In this document: positions 24,975 through 37,860 of the stretch, in pieces | Layout: every line of letters begins with the position of its first letter | Position numbering within the stretch: the first letter of the stretch is position 1 | Assembly: GCA_013399895.1 (NCBI GenBank) | Contig: VXBA01004865.1 | Coordinates: 96,665-160,664, forward strand | DNA: 64,000 nt | Direction of reading: 5' to 3' | Origin: Serilophus lunatus | Lineage: Eukaryota; Chordata; Aves; Passeriformes; Eurylaimidae | Notes under the pieces: model-generated | Told to the model about the DNA's origin: nothing | The model's database searches: none | The model's input: only the letters and a program-made list of their open reading frames with translations | Position numbers and translations under genes: made by a program

Positions 24975-25150
24975 GGGGATGGAGGGGGATGGAGGGGTGG
25001 AAATGGAGGGATGGGGATGGAGAGATGCTCACATGGAGACAGAGGGCTTGGGGCAAAGGGTTGGAGACAGAGGGATGTTCACATGGGGATGGAGGGATGC
25101 TCATGAGGAGATGAAGGGATGGAAATGGAGAAATGCTTGAGTGAGGATTA
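24975..25150. repeat. Degenerate GGATGGAGGGATG minisatellite
   Basis: Repeated GGATGGAG, GGGATGCTCACATGG and GGAGACAGAG words form an irregular purine-rich array. Confidence 0.75.
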
Positions 25151-25773
25151 GAGGGATGTGCCTGTGGAAATTAAGGGATGTTTGCCTGGAGATTGGGCAT
25201 GGGGATGCTCCTACACTGGGAACACCCAGAAGGGACCAGGTCTTCCAATTTGTGACTCCAAGCTGACAATCCTGGCAGGCCTTTTCCCACCTGGGGTCAA
25301 GTAGCAAGAGATTGCCAAGAAAATAAAATAAAAGAGGAGGAGGAGGACAGTGAGGAGATGCTTTGGATGGGAAGAAATAGGGAAAGGGATGGGTACCTGT
25401 GAGGAAGGATGGATGGGAAGGGGGGATATCTGGGAGGAAAAGGTGGAGGCTGGCAGCATGGATGGAGATGCAAAAGGGACTGAGCATTGCAGTAAAATAA
25501 TAGCTCAGCACAAATGAATTGCCAAAATGCAAATTAAATAATAATTAATATCATTAAAATCCCATGAGCACACAAAAATGCTGAGGAAAATTAAATAACG
25601 AGTGTTTTCTTGTTTTCTGGATTAGATCTTGCTCTGTGACAACAAAGAGCAGTTTCATGGGCAGCTCCAGCACAAGCAGATTATCCCTCTGTCACAATCC
25701 CAGCTCCCTGCCGGGCTCAGGGCTGTGGATGGTGCCAAGCACCTGGATGATGTGCCCCATTGCCATGGAGAAA

Positions 25774-26189
25774 CCGAGCTGGGGAAGGGTCTGAAGAGTC
25801 ATTCCTATGAGGAACAGCTGATGGGGCTGGGGGGGCTCATCCTGGAGAAAAGGAGGCTCAGGGGGCACCTGGAATTCTCTGCAACTCCCTGCCAGGAGGG
25901 GGGAGCCGGGGGGGGGTCGGGCTCTGCTCCCAGGGAACAAGGGACAGGAGGAGAGGGAACGGCCTCAGGCTGGGCCTAGGGAGGCTCAGGTTGGATGGGA
26001 GGAATTCCTTCTAGGAGAGGGTTGTTAAACATTGGAAGGAGATTGTTGGAGTCCCCAATCCTGGAGGCGTCCAAGGAAGGACTGGAGGTGTCCCTCAGTG
26101 CTCTGGGCTGGGGAACAAGCTGGGGATGGGGAACAGGTTGGACTGGATGATCCTGGAGGGCTTTTCAACCTCAATGATCCTGCGGTTCT
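25774..26189 (+). mobile_element. CR1 LINE, 3' fragment, sense
   Basis: Recognisable segments in order are CCTATGAGGAACAGCTGATG, CATCCTGGAGAAAAGGAGGC, AGGGAACGGCCTCAGGCTG, AGGTTGGATGGGAGGAATTC, a GGTTGTTAAACATTGGAAGG segment, TGGACTGGATGATCCTGG and CTTTTCAACCTCAATGATCC. This is a different CR1 subfamily from the copies at 13514, 21158 and 50252. Confidence 0.85.
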
Positions 26190-26639
26190 GAGGCAGGAGG
26201 ACGTACCCTGGCTGTAGGAAATGCAGGTGACCTGATCATATCCCCCTTTAGCAACATGGCCACTGTCACAGCAGACGTCCCCATGGCCCTCGAGAGGACC
26301 CTAATGACACTCAGGGATGAGAAGTGCCTCTCCAGCTCCTCACAACCCCTCCTCCACTGGGATCAGCCTTAAAAACCATCCAGACATGGATAGGGCTGGC
26401 ACAGCCCTGTAGGAGCTGCCTGGCTCTGCCCCATGTCCTGCATTCACTTCGATTTTGGCTGATTCTCAGCCCTGTGCTGCGCGGGAGGTGCAGGCACCAC
26501 ACACCCTCCCCGCTCACAAAAGCCCCCCACTTCCCCGGCTCCAAAAGGAAAATCACGGCCTGACTCCTGCCAGGAGTAACAGCAGGATAAGCTCCCGTTC
26601 CTCCAAGCTCCCAGCGCTCTCATTGAGCATTCCTGAACG

Positions 26640-27070
26640 CTCCTCGACCCCTCGCTGCCATCGCCGAGCCCTCTCCATCCCCGAGGCCGTGGGGGAGGAC
26701 GGGGGGTCCCGGGGGGGTGACAGTGACACGCTGCTCGCCGGGGGCTGCGCCGGCGGGGACCGTAATTGAATCTGGGCTCTGCTGCTCCGCCGGTGATTAA
26801 GTCAACTGGAAATGCCATTTCCGGATTGTCCAAACTCTTAAGTGCCCCGAGCTCCTTCTCACCGCCTGCCGCTCCCCTCTGCTCCCTCGCCCTGACCTCG
26901 CCTCCCCTCCGGCGCCGGGGTCGGGCCGCTGCAGCCCTCAGGGTCAGCGGAGGAAATTAATCCCGGAGTCCCTTGGGAGCCTCAGCCGGAGAAGGAAGAA
27001 GAGCTCTTCCCTCTATCTGGGGGAAAATTAAAGCATTTCGGGAGCGGCGGGAGCTGTTCTGTCCGTCTCC
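26640..27070. other. Intronic CpG-rich patch
   Basis: The stretch has many CpGs (CTGCGCCGGCGGGGACCG, CCTCCGGCGCCGGGGTCGG, TTTCGGGAGCGGCGGG), unlike the surrounding intron. No TATA-plus-donor arrangement or reading frame supports a promoter exon. It could be an internal promoter, an enhancer or a GC-biased island, as is common on small bird chromosomes. Confidence 0.4.
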
Positions 27071-27214
27071 ATCCCCGGTGAAGCATCAGCCCACCCACCG
27101 TATCCATCTACCTGCTGCTATCCCCTCCTGCCCAGCATCTGGAGTTTGCTGCTTCGAAGTTGAGTATCTAAAAGCACAGCCAGGGCCTTTCCCCCACCAC
27201 TGTGCACCATGTTG

Positions 27215-27500
27215 AGTATATTAAGGATCTATTAGGAGTAGATATATCATATATAATATATTAGTAATACATATCTCTTCTGTATTTCCATATAGAATAT
27301 ATCTATTTTTGTATTTCCACACGTATATTTCTGTATTTCCACACGTATCTATATATATCTATACATCCTTATAGGATATGTTCTACCTATAGCCTATATA
27401 TCTCCTATATTTCCATATAGAATAGATTCTACATATACCCTATACATAGTCCATATCTGCATATAGAATATATTCTACCTGTAGAATAGATAGATAGGCA
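27215..27500. repeat. A+T-rich TATAGA-type repeat
   Basis: Irregular ATATATC, TATAGAATATATTCTAC and TATTTCCACACGTAT motifs recur, ending in GATAGATAGGCAGACAGACAG. Confidence 0.85.
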
Positions 27501-29829
27501 GACAGACAGACACTGGGAATACAGAAATATTCGAAATACTACCTAGGAATAAGACCCTTCAATGAGATCTCATTTTAAAATACTTAAATTTAGGAATAAT
27601 GGGGGAAATCTACACTGATGTTCCCCCAGAAACTGCTTTGGGAAAACAACCAAGAACTAACCCTCCCTGCACACAAACTGCTCTTGCCAGGAACAGGAGG
27701 GAAAAGATGCTCAGCTCAGAACTTCCCTCCCTAGTCAAATATTTAATAATAAACTAAGAAGAGAAGCCAACTGTCTCCCTTGGATGTGGTTTTCATTTGG
27801 AAGTTAATGGGAGTTTTATTTCCATCCAAAATATCCTTTCTTGTTTTTTAATTCCTAATGTATGTTTTGTTCTGATAAATCCATCTTGTCATGCTAAATA
27901 AAGTACGAATGGGATCGACACAGGGCTGACACCCGTGTCACATCCCATTCCCCTCCAGCCGCCCCCTCCCAAGGCTCCCGATTCCCATCGCTTTGTTAAT
28001 CGATCCCCGGTCGAAATCCTTAAATAATATTTGAAATACTCCGAGTGGGGGAAAAAAACCCCCATCCACGTTAATGTGTTAATTCCCACGATGCCATGTT
28101 GCTTTGAAATCCCGGAAAAATGGGAAGCTTAAATGAGTCCTATGAAAAGGAACAGGGCATCATTAGCGCAGCCGGATCCGTATCACAGACTGCAGCAATT
28201 ATTACCCGGTGGAACACGGCAAGCTGTGAAGAGCTTTCATTACCAGGGGTTTCACAGGTCGTTCACCTCTGGCCAATCTCACGCTAAAACAAGCATTTTC
28301 TGCACCACGGATTCCAGCTCCATTTAAATCCATAATTGCTCTGATTTGGGTACATATGGAGCACGGGGAATTCATGACTAAGAAATCTATTAGTCAATAA
28401 GTCCGTTACTTTTAGGGACCTTTAGTCATCTTGCCTCAATTTCTTCCTCGGGTCGGGGGATGGAGGGAGATGCTGATTTCCACGGCGGGTGTGATATGCC
28501 CCGGCTCCCCTTTGCTGCAATTACCTTCCCGGGTCACCAAGGGGGAATTCAATCAGGGAAGCAGCCCATGGGATGCTGCTTCTGCCTTGGAAATGCAATC
28601 CCCTGCTGCCAGCAAACAGCCCTTCTCCCACCGGCAGTGGATATTTGATGGGTTTTCATTATTTCCCAGGCCAAGTGAGAAGGTCCAGGGATGCTCAGGT
28701 ATGGATCAGGTATGGTCCATCCATCTGGATTTTTCCTTCTCTTGTATCCCTCATTCAGTGCAGGAATGTTCAGGTGTGGCTCAGGTGTGATCCCTCCATC
28801 CCTGTTTCCCCCATTTCCTTATCCCCCAAAACAGCCCTTTTGGGGGCTGTGGACAAAACAAAGGTGTTTTTTCTGCCTTTTCCCCATTATTTCTTTGTAT
28901 CAGACCGGGCTCATCCGTAGATGCATCAGAAAACTCCAAAATTTCTCAGCTGCCATTCCCACCTTCGTATCAAACCCTGGGTGAATTGTGTACCCCGAGG
29001 TTATCTATTCCCCCGCGGGTGCCAGCGGAAACGGGAGACAATAGTCTATTCTCCTCTTCCTCCCCATCCCTGTATCCAAGTGCCTTCCAGGAGTGCATTA
29101 AATGATGCGATTAACATCTGTCACATGCGGTTCAGTCTCTCTTTCAGTCTCTCCCGGGGGAAAGAGCTGCACGTGCAGGGAAAGGGTTTGTTTTGGTGGA
29201 TTTAGCTTCTTTTTCCAGGCACTCAGTGCACGAGGGGAAATGCATCTCCCTGGCTAAAGTGTCCTGTGGCTGGAGCAGGCAGTTCCGGTCAAATCTTGGG
29301 TTTTGGGGTGATGGATTGAGCAAAAAGCTGGTTCTGAGGTGTTAGAGGGTTTTAGAACTGCACCAAGCGACGCCTCAGCCGAGCATTGCACGGGGTTGGA
29401 TTCCCTCTGTGGCATGGCCATTCCCTGTTTACACCCACAAATCCAAACTCTGCCTTAAATAATGCACATTTCCACTTGGCCTTGGCCGTAGCTGAGCCTG
29501 GTGCCTTTAACCAACCCCCCAACCTGCCTCTGCTCCCAAAATCAAACCCACATCCCGTGTGGACACAGGGGTGCTGCCTCTGCTCCCCATCCCGCAGCGC
29601 CCGGGGCAATCCCTCCGCTGCCCAAATCCACCAAATTCAACACCAGCAGCGATGCTGTGGCACCACCAGGGACGCTCCAGCATTCGGGAAACCGGGAGGA
29701 AGAAAAAGCCCCACTTTGAAGGGGTCAACTCCTGCCGTGGGTTATTTTTTGGAGGGGGAAAAAAAAGGATGAAGCAGCATCTTAGCAGGACAGGCAGGAG
29801 GATGGGATGTGCTCCCCCAGCCGGGATCT

Positions 29830-30180
29830 TCTTTTAATTGATTTCTTACGGTTTAGTGGCTCCTGCCTTTAATTACAACACAAATGTTTGCTGATGCAAT
29901 TATCGCGCACATGCGATAAAGCTGTTAGAGGGTGTCACTGGGTCGTAGTTCTTCATTTATTTTTGGGTTTGTGAGGGAAAGAGAGATCGTGCTTCCTGCA
30001 CAGATCCCTGGGGATAAATCCTAATCCCAAGGTGGGTTTCTTTGTGGCAGGGTGGCTTTTTTTTTTTTCTTCAATATATTAAAAGGAAAAAAAAAATTGC
30101 CTTGCAGCAGCTCGTCTGGGGGTGAAATAATCCACTCAACATTCAGATTATCGGCTAATGCGCATTTGCATTAGAATGGG
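29830..30180. promoter_or_regulatory. Candidate regulatory block with octamer hairpin
   Basis: The block carries two 7-bp-stem inverted repeats, TTATCGC/GCGATAA (29900-29919) and CTAATGC/GCATTAG (30155-30174). The second contains the POU octamer ATTTGCAT (30164-30171). TTAATTGATT and CTTTAATTAC lie upstream. No exon signature was seen. The regulatory role is inference. Confidence 0.3.
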
Positions 30181-30289
30181 TTAGAAGAGCTCCCAGGATG
30201 GAGCAAGATCCCTACGGATCAGCCGCTGGCCTTACACAGAACAGCCACGGATCCTTGCCCCGAGCACAAAAACGCTCATGGAAGTAGTT

Positions 30290-30480
30290 TCAAATATATA
30301 CTTAAATATATAATACCTGTAATAAATATTAGGAATATATAGGAAATATATAATGAAATAGATATGTAAGATATTATATATTAGGAATATATTGGAAATA
30401 TATATTATATTTAATGTATTTGGAATATACACGTTATATATATAAAATATATGGGGAATGCACATAATACATATATAACA
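30290..30480. repeat. A+T-rich TATAGGAATATAT repeat
   Basis: Short units such as AGGAATATATTGGAAATATA recur. The isoleucine- and tyrosine-rich ORF on the minus strand is an artefact of this composition. Confidence 0.85.
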
Positions 30481-33400
30481 TCATTTGGAATAGAAATACA
30501 TTCTCAATATTCTTTGGGAATAGGACTCTGCCATGGGATTTCACTACAAAATGTTTAAATTTACACAAGGGGAAAAAAAAGCAGAGTTGACCAGGGCAGC
30601 CTGTCCTGAGCCACGATGCCAAACCCTGGGGCTGTCCCAAGGCTTTGGAGGTGCCCCGTATCAGGAACAGGCACCGATCCCACGGAACTGATAGAAAACA
30701 AGCAGCATCCCTTCACCCCCCGCTCAGCTTCAAACCACCCTCAAGTGCAGGAGCAGCATCCTGGGGAACAGAAGCCAAAGCAAGATGCAGGTGCCAAACC
30801 CAGCCCCGGGAGCGGCCGGAGCGGCACCGGGAGCTCCGGCAGCCGCCGCAAAACCTGACGCTGCACCTTTGCCATGGCAGCTGTCAAAATGAAGCTGTCG
30901 CCCTGACGGCCCCCTCAGAGCCTCGTTAAAAATGTGACGCTTCCCTAAGGCGACCAGGGGAGACATGGCCAAATTAATGAGGATGTGACAGAGTTTGCGG
31001 GTCAGATTAGACTCCTCTTCCCATGGCTGCGCTCGGAATAAACCTGAGCAGTGAGCGAGAAGAAGGGAAGCGGAGGGTGAGGGATGGAGAGGGGTTTGGG
31101 GAGCGTGTGTGCTCACCAAAAGAGCAATCCTGTACTTGTCAGCGTTAATCAGGCACATGTTGGACAGGCAGAAAGCACTGGGCCCTGCTGGGAAGGGAAG
31201 GGAATTAAACCCTCATCTCCTCGCCCCATGGATCTGGCCTCCTTGAGATGTGCCAGGAGCAGGTTTGCAAACGTGTCCTTACAGTTCTCCTACTCCATTT
31301 TCCCATTGAAAAATAAACAAGCAGAATTGTTTGGGGCTTTTTTTACTCTCCTTTTGCCCCTTTTCCTTTGTCTAATCTGGAAAGCAACAAACTCCCAGAG
31401 AGAAAATGGGATGGACATCTCCAGCTGGGACTGGTTGGGTGAGGGGTACCTGACATGTGGGACGAGGAAGGGTTTGCATCCCAAAACGCCACAGTGCCTC
31501 AAACATAAAGCATCCACAGTCCCAGCCCAAGCAACTGGGATATGGTACCTCTTGCAGACATGTTCAGAATCCAGCTGATCCCACTGGAAATGCCACTTCC
31601 AAAATGCTCGGCCCCCTATAGTAGCCTATGGATGTAACCCTATAGCCATGCCTGGAGTGGAAGGGACAGCTGAGAACCCCTCTCCTCCCATCAACAGCAT
31701 TTACAGGGTCCAGGAATCTCAGAGAAGCACTGTGAGGGTTCCCTTTGAGGGCACCTATTTAATCCCAACCCCTTAAAACTGAAATAAAGCTTGAAACAAT
31801 CCTGAACCAACCCCTCGAGCCCAAACAGCAGCGAGATTTGGGAGCCAGTCCAAGCTCTGCAGCTTAGGCCCATCTCCAAATATCTCCCAACAAGTTTATT
31901 TATGGAAAATAAAATCAGTCCAAGATGTTCACAGCTCAGGAATATTTAATGCTATTTGGTGAGAAAGTATTTCCAGCGAGGAGGGAACTGCACGGCTCCC
32001 CAGGCATGGCGCTGGCACCGACCCACACCAGTCACCTGGGAGCTCTGAACTGGTCTGACTGGAACAAATGCCTCCCTAATTTAGTCCATACCAGTTCTGC
32101 CTAATTAATTGGCTCTGGAGGCACAGCACTGGGCTGAGGTGAGCCATGGGAAGAGGCAGGATCTCCAAGGGGAGTGTCGCCCCTGGGTGTCACCGCATCC
32201 ACGAGGATGCACTGCCTGGGGATCCAGCCAGACCTGTCCCCTTCCCATCAGCCCAGGGACGGGGTGGACGATTTCCCTGGCTGGGAAGAGGAGGGAACCA
32301 GCAGCAGGGTGAGGGAATAACCCAGATGATGCTCAGATACAGCCCCTGGGGAGGGCAGGTCGCTGATTCTCTGCCAGCTGAAATCCCAGGATCCGCGGCC
32401 GCCCCGGCACCGAGGGCGCACACGGAGGTCACACATGACACGGAGCTGTCTGATGGGGCAGCCCTGGGTCAAGGGCAGGCCAGAGGCAGCGCTGATGGGA
32501 GTCACTTTAATAGACACCTGTCACCTGATGGGAAGCGTTAATGCATCCCCTGCTCCCCTTGGACACGGATGAACATCCTCATCCCGGCTGCCACCACACG
32601 ATGGGCTGTCACCTCGGCAAAGGGGGGGGACACAAAACAGCCAGGGAGTGAGGGAGAGCGCCGGGGCAAGGCCTGGCTTTTACAAACAGCTCTAATATCC
32701 CTGGAAGACGTCTCCGAGTCATGCACCGGGTTGGAAATGTCTCCCATTATAATTATGAGTCAGTCGTGACTCAGTGACATTTCTGGAACTAAAAAGCAGT
32801 GCCTGGCCCAGCCTGTGCTGCCCCATGCCAGTGCTACACAACTTATTCTTGATGCTATTTCCCAGACAAACAACCCTCCAGAGCCATCACCCCTCACGTG
32901 TGATGTTCAGCCACTCAGGGACAGTCTCCTGGGATGGCAAATTTTGGATTCACACCCCCAGAGGGTTTGGGTTTTTTACATAGGAAAAGCTGGGATCTGG
33001 GATCTGAGCACAACTTTGCCACCCAGGACAGACTCAGGTGTGGACCCATGCCTGGAGCAGCCCCAGGGATGTCATGAGCTGGGTGGGATTTCCTAAATCA
33101 TCATGTTTAAACATAGTCCTTAAAATAAATAAAAATAACCCATAAAATAAACAAAAGTAACTTCCAGCAGCTCAGGACTCACAACACACACTGAAGTTCA
33201 GTCCAAAAGCAGGGCCATGTTGCTGCTGCAAACATCTGCAGAAAAAAGGGATTCAGGGACACAACAGGGTTGGGATGGTCACACTGGTGTGTGCTCCCAG
33301 GGACAGGCATTTTCATTAAGGCAGCCCTATCCTCATCAGTCAGTTTTGTCCTGGGAATGGCCAAATGCAGGGCAGGAAACACTCGGTGAACCGATAACCC

Positions 33401-33519
33401 TTGATCACACAATTACTTCCCCTCTCTCTGTAAAGTCCCTTTACAGCCCCAAAGCTCTGTTTATTAAAGCACTAGATTTTAGAGGCTGGGAGGCAGCTGC
33501 TTTTGTGGAAGGTGTGGGG

Positions 33520-33870
33520 CAAGGATGCCTGGGAGGCTGGATGCCTGGGGTTCTGGATGTTCAAAGGCTGGGATGCTTGGAAGATAGTATGATCAGAGGT
33601 CAGGATGCTCAGAGAGAGAGATGCTTGGAGCCTGAGTTGCATAGACATCAGGGTGCTCAGAGGCTGAGATACTTGGGGGTTGGGAAGCTCAGGGGTGAGG
33701 ATACTCAAAGACTGGGACACTCAGAACCTGAGATGCTCAAAGGTTGAGATGCTCGAAGGTCAAGATGCTCAGAGGTTGGGATATTGAGGGGATAGAATGC
33801 TCAGGGATCAGGGTACTCTGGGGGAAGACACTCAGGATCTGGGATGCTGAGGGGTCAGAGTGCTCAGAGA
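33520..33870. repeat. Degenerate GGGATGCTCAGAGG minisatellite
   Basis: Units of roughly 15-26 bp with a GATGCTCAGAGGTTGGGAT-like core follow one another, strongly diverged. They pass into the homogeneous 33-bp array that starts at about 33886. Confidence 0.8.
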
Positions 33871-33885
33871 ACAGGATGCTCTGGG

Positions 33886-34085
33886 GCCGGGATCCTCAGT
33901 GGTTGGAATAGCCCAGGGACAAGGATCCTCAGTGGTTGGAATAGCCCAGGGACAAGGATCCTCAGAGGTTGGAATAGCCCAGGGACAAGGATCCTCAGAG
34001 GTTGGAATAGCCCAGGGACAAGGATCCTCAGTGGTTGGAATAGCCCAGGGACAAGGATCCTCAGAGGTTGGAATGCCCAGGGACC
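33886..34085. repeat. 33-bp tandem repeat, six copies
   Basis: About six near-identical 33-bp units with CAAGGATCCTCAG(A/T)GG and TTGGAATAGCCCAGGGA. The main variation is one A/T site. Because 33 is a multiple of three, frames stay open on both strands and yield 11-residue peptide repeats, with no evidence of translation. Confidence 0.92.
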
Positions 34086-34713
34086 AGGTATGACAACCAC
34101 ACTCACCAACACCCCACTTGCTCCCTGCAGGGACAGAGCTCACGGCAACCCAGCGGCAGGGCAGGACCTGGTGCCAAAACAGAGCCAATCCCTGGGACTG
34201 GAGGCTTTGGGAAGCCAGGAGAGCCCATCCCAGAGCTGGACCCCTCCCTGCACATCCCGCTTTGCCACCTGCAGCAGGTGAGCGGCCGGCAGAGCTCGGC
34301 ACAGCTCGGTGGCTGGGGAACGCTCACCGTCAGTGCCAGGACACATCAGAGCAGAAATAGAGCCGGAGCCGTCCCCCCCCCACCGCCCCCTTTTTACTAT
34401 TATGTCTGAGAAGCGACGTCTCTCCTGGTTTTTTTCCCGCTGATTTAATCGCTTGGTGATGAGGGCTGCCTGGCTGGGATACAACTGCGCTCTGGGCATC
34501 GCCAAAAGAAATGGGGGATATAAAAAGAGGAGGAAGCATCAGTAGCAGCAACGCTGATTGACAGTGAATGAAATGAAGCGGCCAAATTCCATCGGCGTGG
34601 TTTGAAATCCCAGGCCGCTGTGGATGGCTGATGGCTCCTGTCCTGGGGTTTTGCCAGAGCTGGCGTTTGCCTTTCATCCTTATTTAATTCACTGTTTGGA
34701 GACTGCCACTGGT

Positions 34714-34741
34714 TTGTGTGTGTGTGTGTGTGTGTGTGTGG
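34714..34741. repeat. (GT)n microsatellite
   Basis: About 13 uninterrupted GT dinucleotides. Confidence 0.95.
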
Positions 34742-37646
34742 TGGTGCTTTAATTGCACGTTTCCATCATGGAGGAGGGTTTTTTGTGTGTTGAGGTGCAG
34801 CTGAATGTGCAAAGGAAGGGGCATGGCAGGGTCAGAGACACTCACCCAGCACCTCGGCCACAGCCCTGTCTCGTGGCCTCAGGCCCTTGTGAAGAACAGC
34901 CCTCAGAGTGCAATTTATACCCTGGATACAGATGATTAAATGTTTTATAAAGGGTTTTTCTCTGAATATACGGCATCCATTGGGACTCAAACCCTGAGTG
35001 CAGCCACTGCTGACTGCCCAGGAGGAATGTGGGTCACATCACCAGGGTAGGGACTCCTCACTCATCCAACTGCAAGCACCCCTCTCCCAAATATTAGGTC
35101 TTCGCTGGAAAAACCATGTAGTCACTGTGGCTTTGCCCATCCCCTCTTTGCCCCCAGCAGGTCCCCACAGTGACATTCTGGCAAAAGAAGATCAAAAGGT
35201 GGCAAAAGTCCTTTTTTTTTTTTTAAAAAAAACCCCAACCTTCTGTTTTCAATGAGGAAAGGTGCCAGGTTGGCAGGGCTGCAGCTCCTGGGTGCCCCTC
35301 TCTGCCAGCAGCCTCTCCCAGGCTGGCTCATCTCACGGATGGCCCAGGAAAGATGGGACTGGAGCAGCAGCCCAGTGAGCTGGAGGTGGTCAGGAGCAGC
35401 CAGTGACACTGATCCTCTCCCTGAGCACCAAGAGTTCTGTTTCTCCCTCACAGCCAGATTTCCACACAAATTCCCAGGCTTTTCACTCCAGCTGGAAGAA
35501 ATCTGGCAAATCCCTCAGCTGTGTGTGACCTGCCCCTCCTGGGAGCAGCAGGGACAGGATGAAGCTCAGCAGCTGCAGAACAAACCAGGGCAAAACTTGG
35601 AGCAGCAACTACATCCCAACCCATGGGGCCGGTGTGTGCCCTCTGCTCCCACCATGGCTTGTCGCCCCAAAAAAGTAACTGGGTCTGGGCAGGAACTAGA
35701 ACAGCTTTAGTGGAGAAAAACTCTGGCTTTGCAAACCTGGGAAAGTCATGAGACTGCCCCCAGGCCCAGGGTCATCCTGCCCCTGCCATCGTTTTTGGGG
35801 GCTGCAGCATCTTGAGGGACTGCAGCAGCATGGGGGGCTCAGCAGCACAGGAGGACTTGGCATCTCGGGGGCTGCAGCATTTTGGGGTCTGGGATATGGG
35901 AGAGGGGGAAATCCTGTCATACTGAAGGAAGTGTGGCTTTCATTCCCAGACACAAGGAAACCTCTGGGGATGGCCACGAGCCCCTGGGAGCACCAGCACC
36001 GGGCCTGACACCACAGTGGTGGTCACTTGCAGCCCAGCAAAGACCCTCTGAGGGGAGGCTGCATCCTGCTGCTTTCTGGGGCCGTGCTCTGAGAGCTCGA
36101 GGAACTGCTGCCCTGAGTGTCCCCAGTGTCCCCCGTGTCCCCCCTGCCACCGCGACACCCCAAAACGCAGTCTGGAACGCAGCACTTTGATCCACTGCTT
36201 AATTCCTCCTTCCCATTCATTTCTGATCAGGCTCTGAACCTTCTCGTGGAGATGCTGAGATCAAATGATTAGTTAAGAGACAGCAAAGAGCGGGAGGAAC
36301 ATGAAAGGGAGAAGTTTTGTTTAAGGATATTAACCCCACAGAGGCGGCACGGGAAGCGGCAGAGCCGTGAGCCGAGAGCTCCCTCTGCTCCCAGAAAACC
36401 CCCCACGGCTCCAAATCCTGCCTGCCCTGGCCTTTCCTCGGGGCCCTGCAAACTCATCACATCCCAGGGGAGCAAGCACAAGCTGCTGCACAGGGAGATG
36501 TTTCCTCCAGGGAAGGAAGTGTTGCTAAAAGAGTGACAAAAAAGGGTAAAAGGGACACAAACTCCCTTGGTACCTGGAAAGTCCAGCAGCTCCCACAGCA
36601 GGGAAGACCCCCCCTGGAAGCAAAATATGCTGTATATTATATAATAGCTGATTTATTAATTGATTAGAGGCAGCCCAAGGCAAACAGCAGCACTTCTCCC
36701 TCACACAAGCTCCCCTGGGATGGGAGAAAATGAGGGAGTTTGTATTTCTATCATTTGAGAAGGGAAATAAATAAATGCCAGGCTAGGAATGGAGATTTGG
36801 GGAAAGCAGAGCTTAGTGCTCAAAATAAAGGGGGAAAGCAAAAAATTATTTCAATTACAATGAGAACGTATTTTGTTAGAAAAAGTGGATTCATCTTTGA
36901 TACTTGATCCCAAGAAAAGCAATATCCAGGGCTATAATACCCCATCTCACAGGGAGAATGAGTTATTAAATCAGAAGATGAATGGCTTGCAGTTCAGCTA
37001 ACTGCTCCAGTTAAGAGAAAAATAGTTATAAACTTACTCTTTGCCCCAAAACACATTCCTCCCCCTCATCCCCGGGCCTCGGCTCTCCCCTCGGGTGAAG
37101 CTCACTCATGTGCCTCATTTTTATGGCTTATAAAAATTCCAGAGGGGAAATTTTAATAGAAGTAAAAATAAGGTAAATTTAGATGGTTGGATTTTTTTCT
37201 TTCTTTCTCTTCTTCCCCTTCCCCCACCTTTAAAAAAATAAAAAAAATACACTTGAGGAATAAAAATAACCTGGATAGTTCAATTGTGGGGAAGGAGGGA
37301 GGATGTAAATGAAGGAGCATTCTTATGTATAGCAGCGCTCCCGGTGCAGGGCGACTCGCCCCGCGCCTCTGTTCTGCATGAATAAATGTGGATAAAAATG
37401 TAACACTGCAAAGAACTCCAATCCCATAACTGAGAGAGTGGTTCTTGGAGGCTGGAGCAACACAAGCCACCAGCTTCTCTGATTTTTCTGTATTTATAGA
37501 AAGAAGCATTGAAATGATAATACACAACCCCCTCCCTGTGCAGGGGGTGTGGAGCTGGTTTGTAGCGATGGATGTGACCCCCCCCCCCTCCTCGGATGTT
37601 GGTGTAAATTCATTGGTGGCAGTGGCAAATAAGGGCTTTGATCCCA

Positions 37647-37860
37647 AAATCACAGGATAATTTAGGTTAGGAAAACCGTCCAAGACCATCGAGCCCGGTC
37701 TGTGCCCCATTCCCACCTTGTCCCTCAGAGGGCCACATCCAGTCCTCCCTCGGACACCTCCAGGGACCGGACTCCAAGCCTCCCTGGGCAGCCCCTTCCA
37801 AAGCCTGACTGCCCCTGCCAGAAAGAAAATCCACGCGCTGTCCAACCCGAACATTCCCCC
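37647..37860 (-). mobile_element. CR1 LINE, 3' fragment, antisense, older subfamily
   Basis: It starts AATCACAGGATAATTTAGGT and continues with AAGACCATCGAGCCCGG, AGAGGGCCACATCCAGTCC, ACCTCCAGGGACCGGACTCC, CTCCCTGGGCAGCCCCTTCC and AAAGCCTGACTGCCCC. These match the CR1 variant whose tail includes GATCATCGAGTCCAACC. It is diverged and 5'-truncated. Confidence 0.82.

Noticed and set aside
30232..30465. Isoleucine/tyrosine-rich minus-strand ORF
   Set aside because: It is produced by the TATA-rich microsatellite.
31117..31184. Possible extra PEBP4 exon on the minus strand (NMCLINADKYRIALL before a GTGAGC donor)
   Set aside because: Possible acceptors give 61, 68 or 71 bp, none a multiple of three, while exons 3 and 4 already join in phase 0 with the right protein spacing. 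It would break the frame and has no PEBP similarity.
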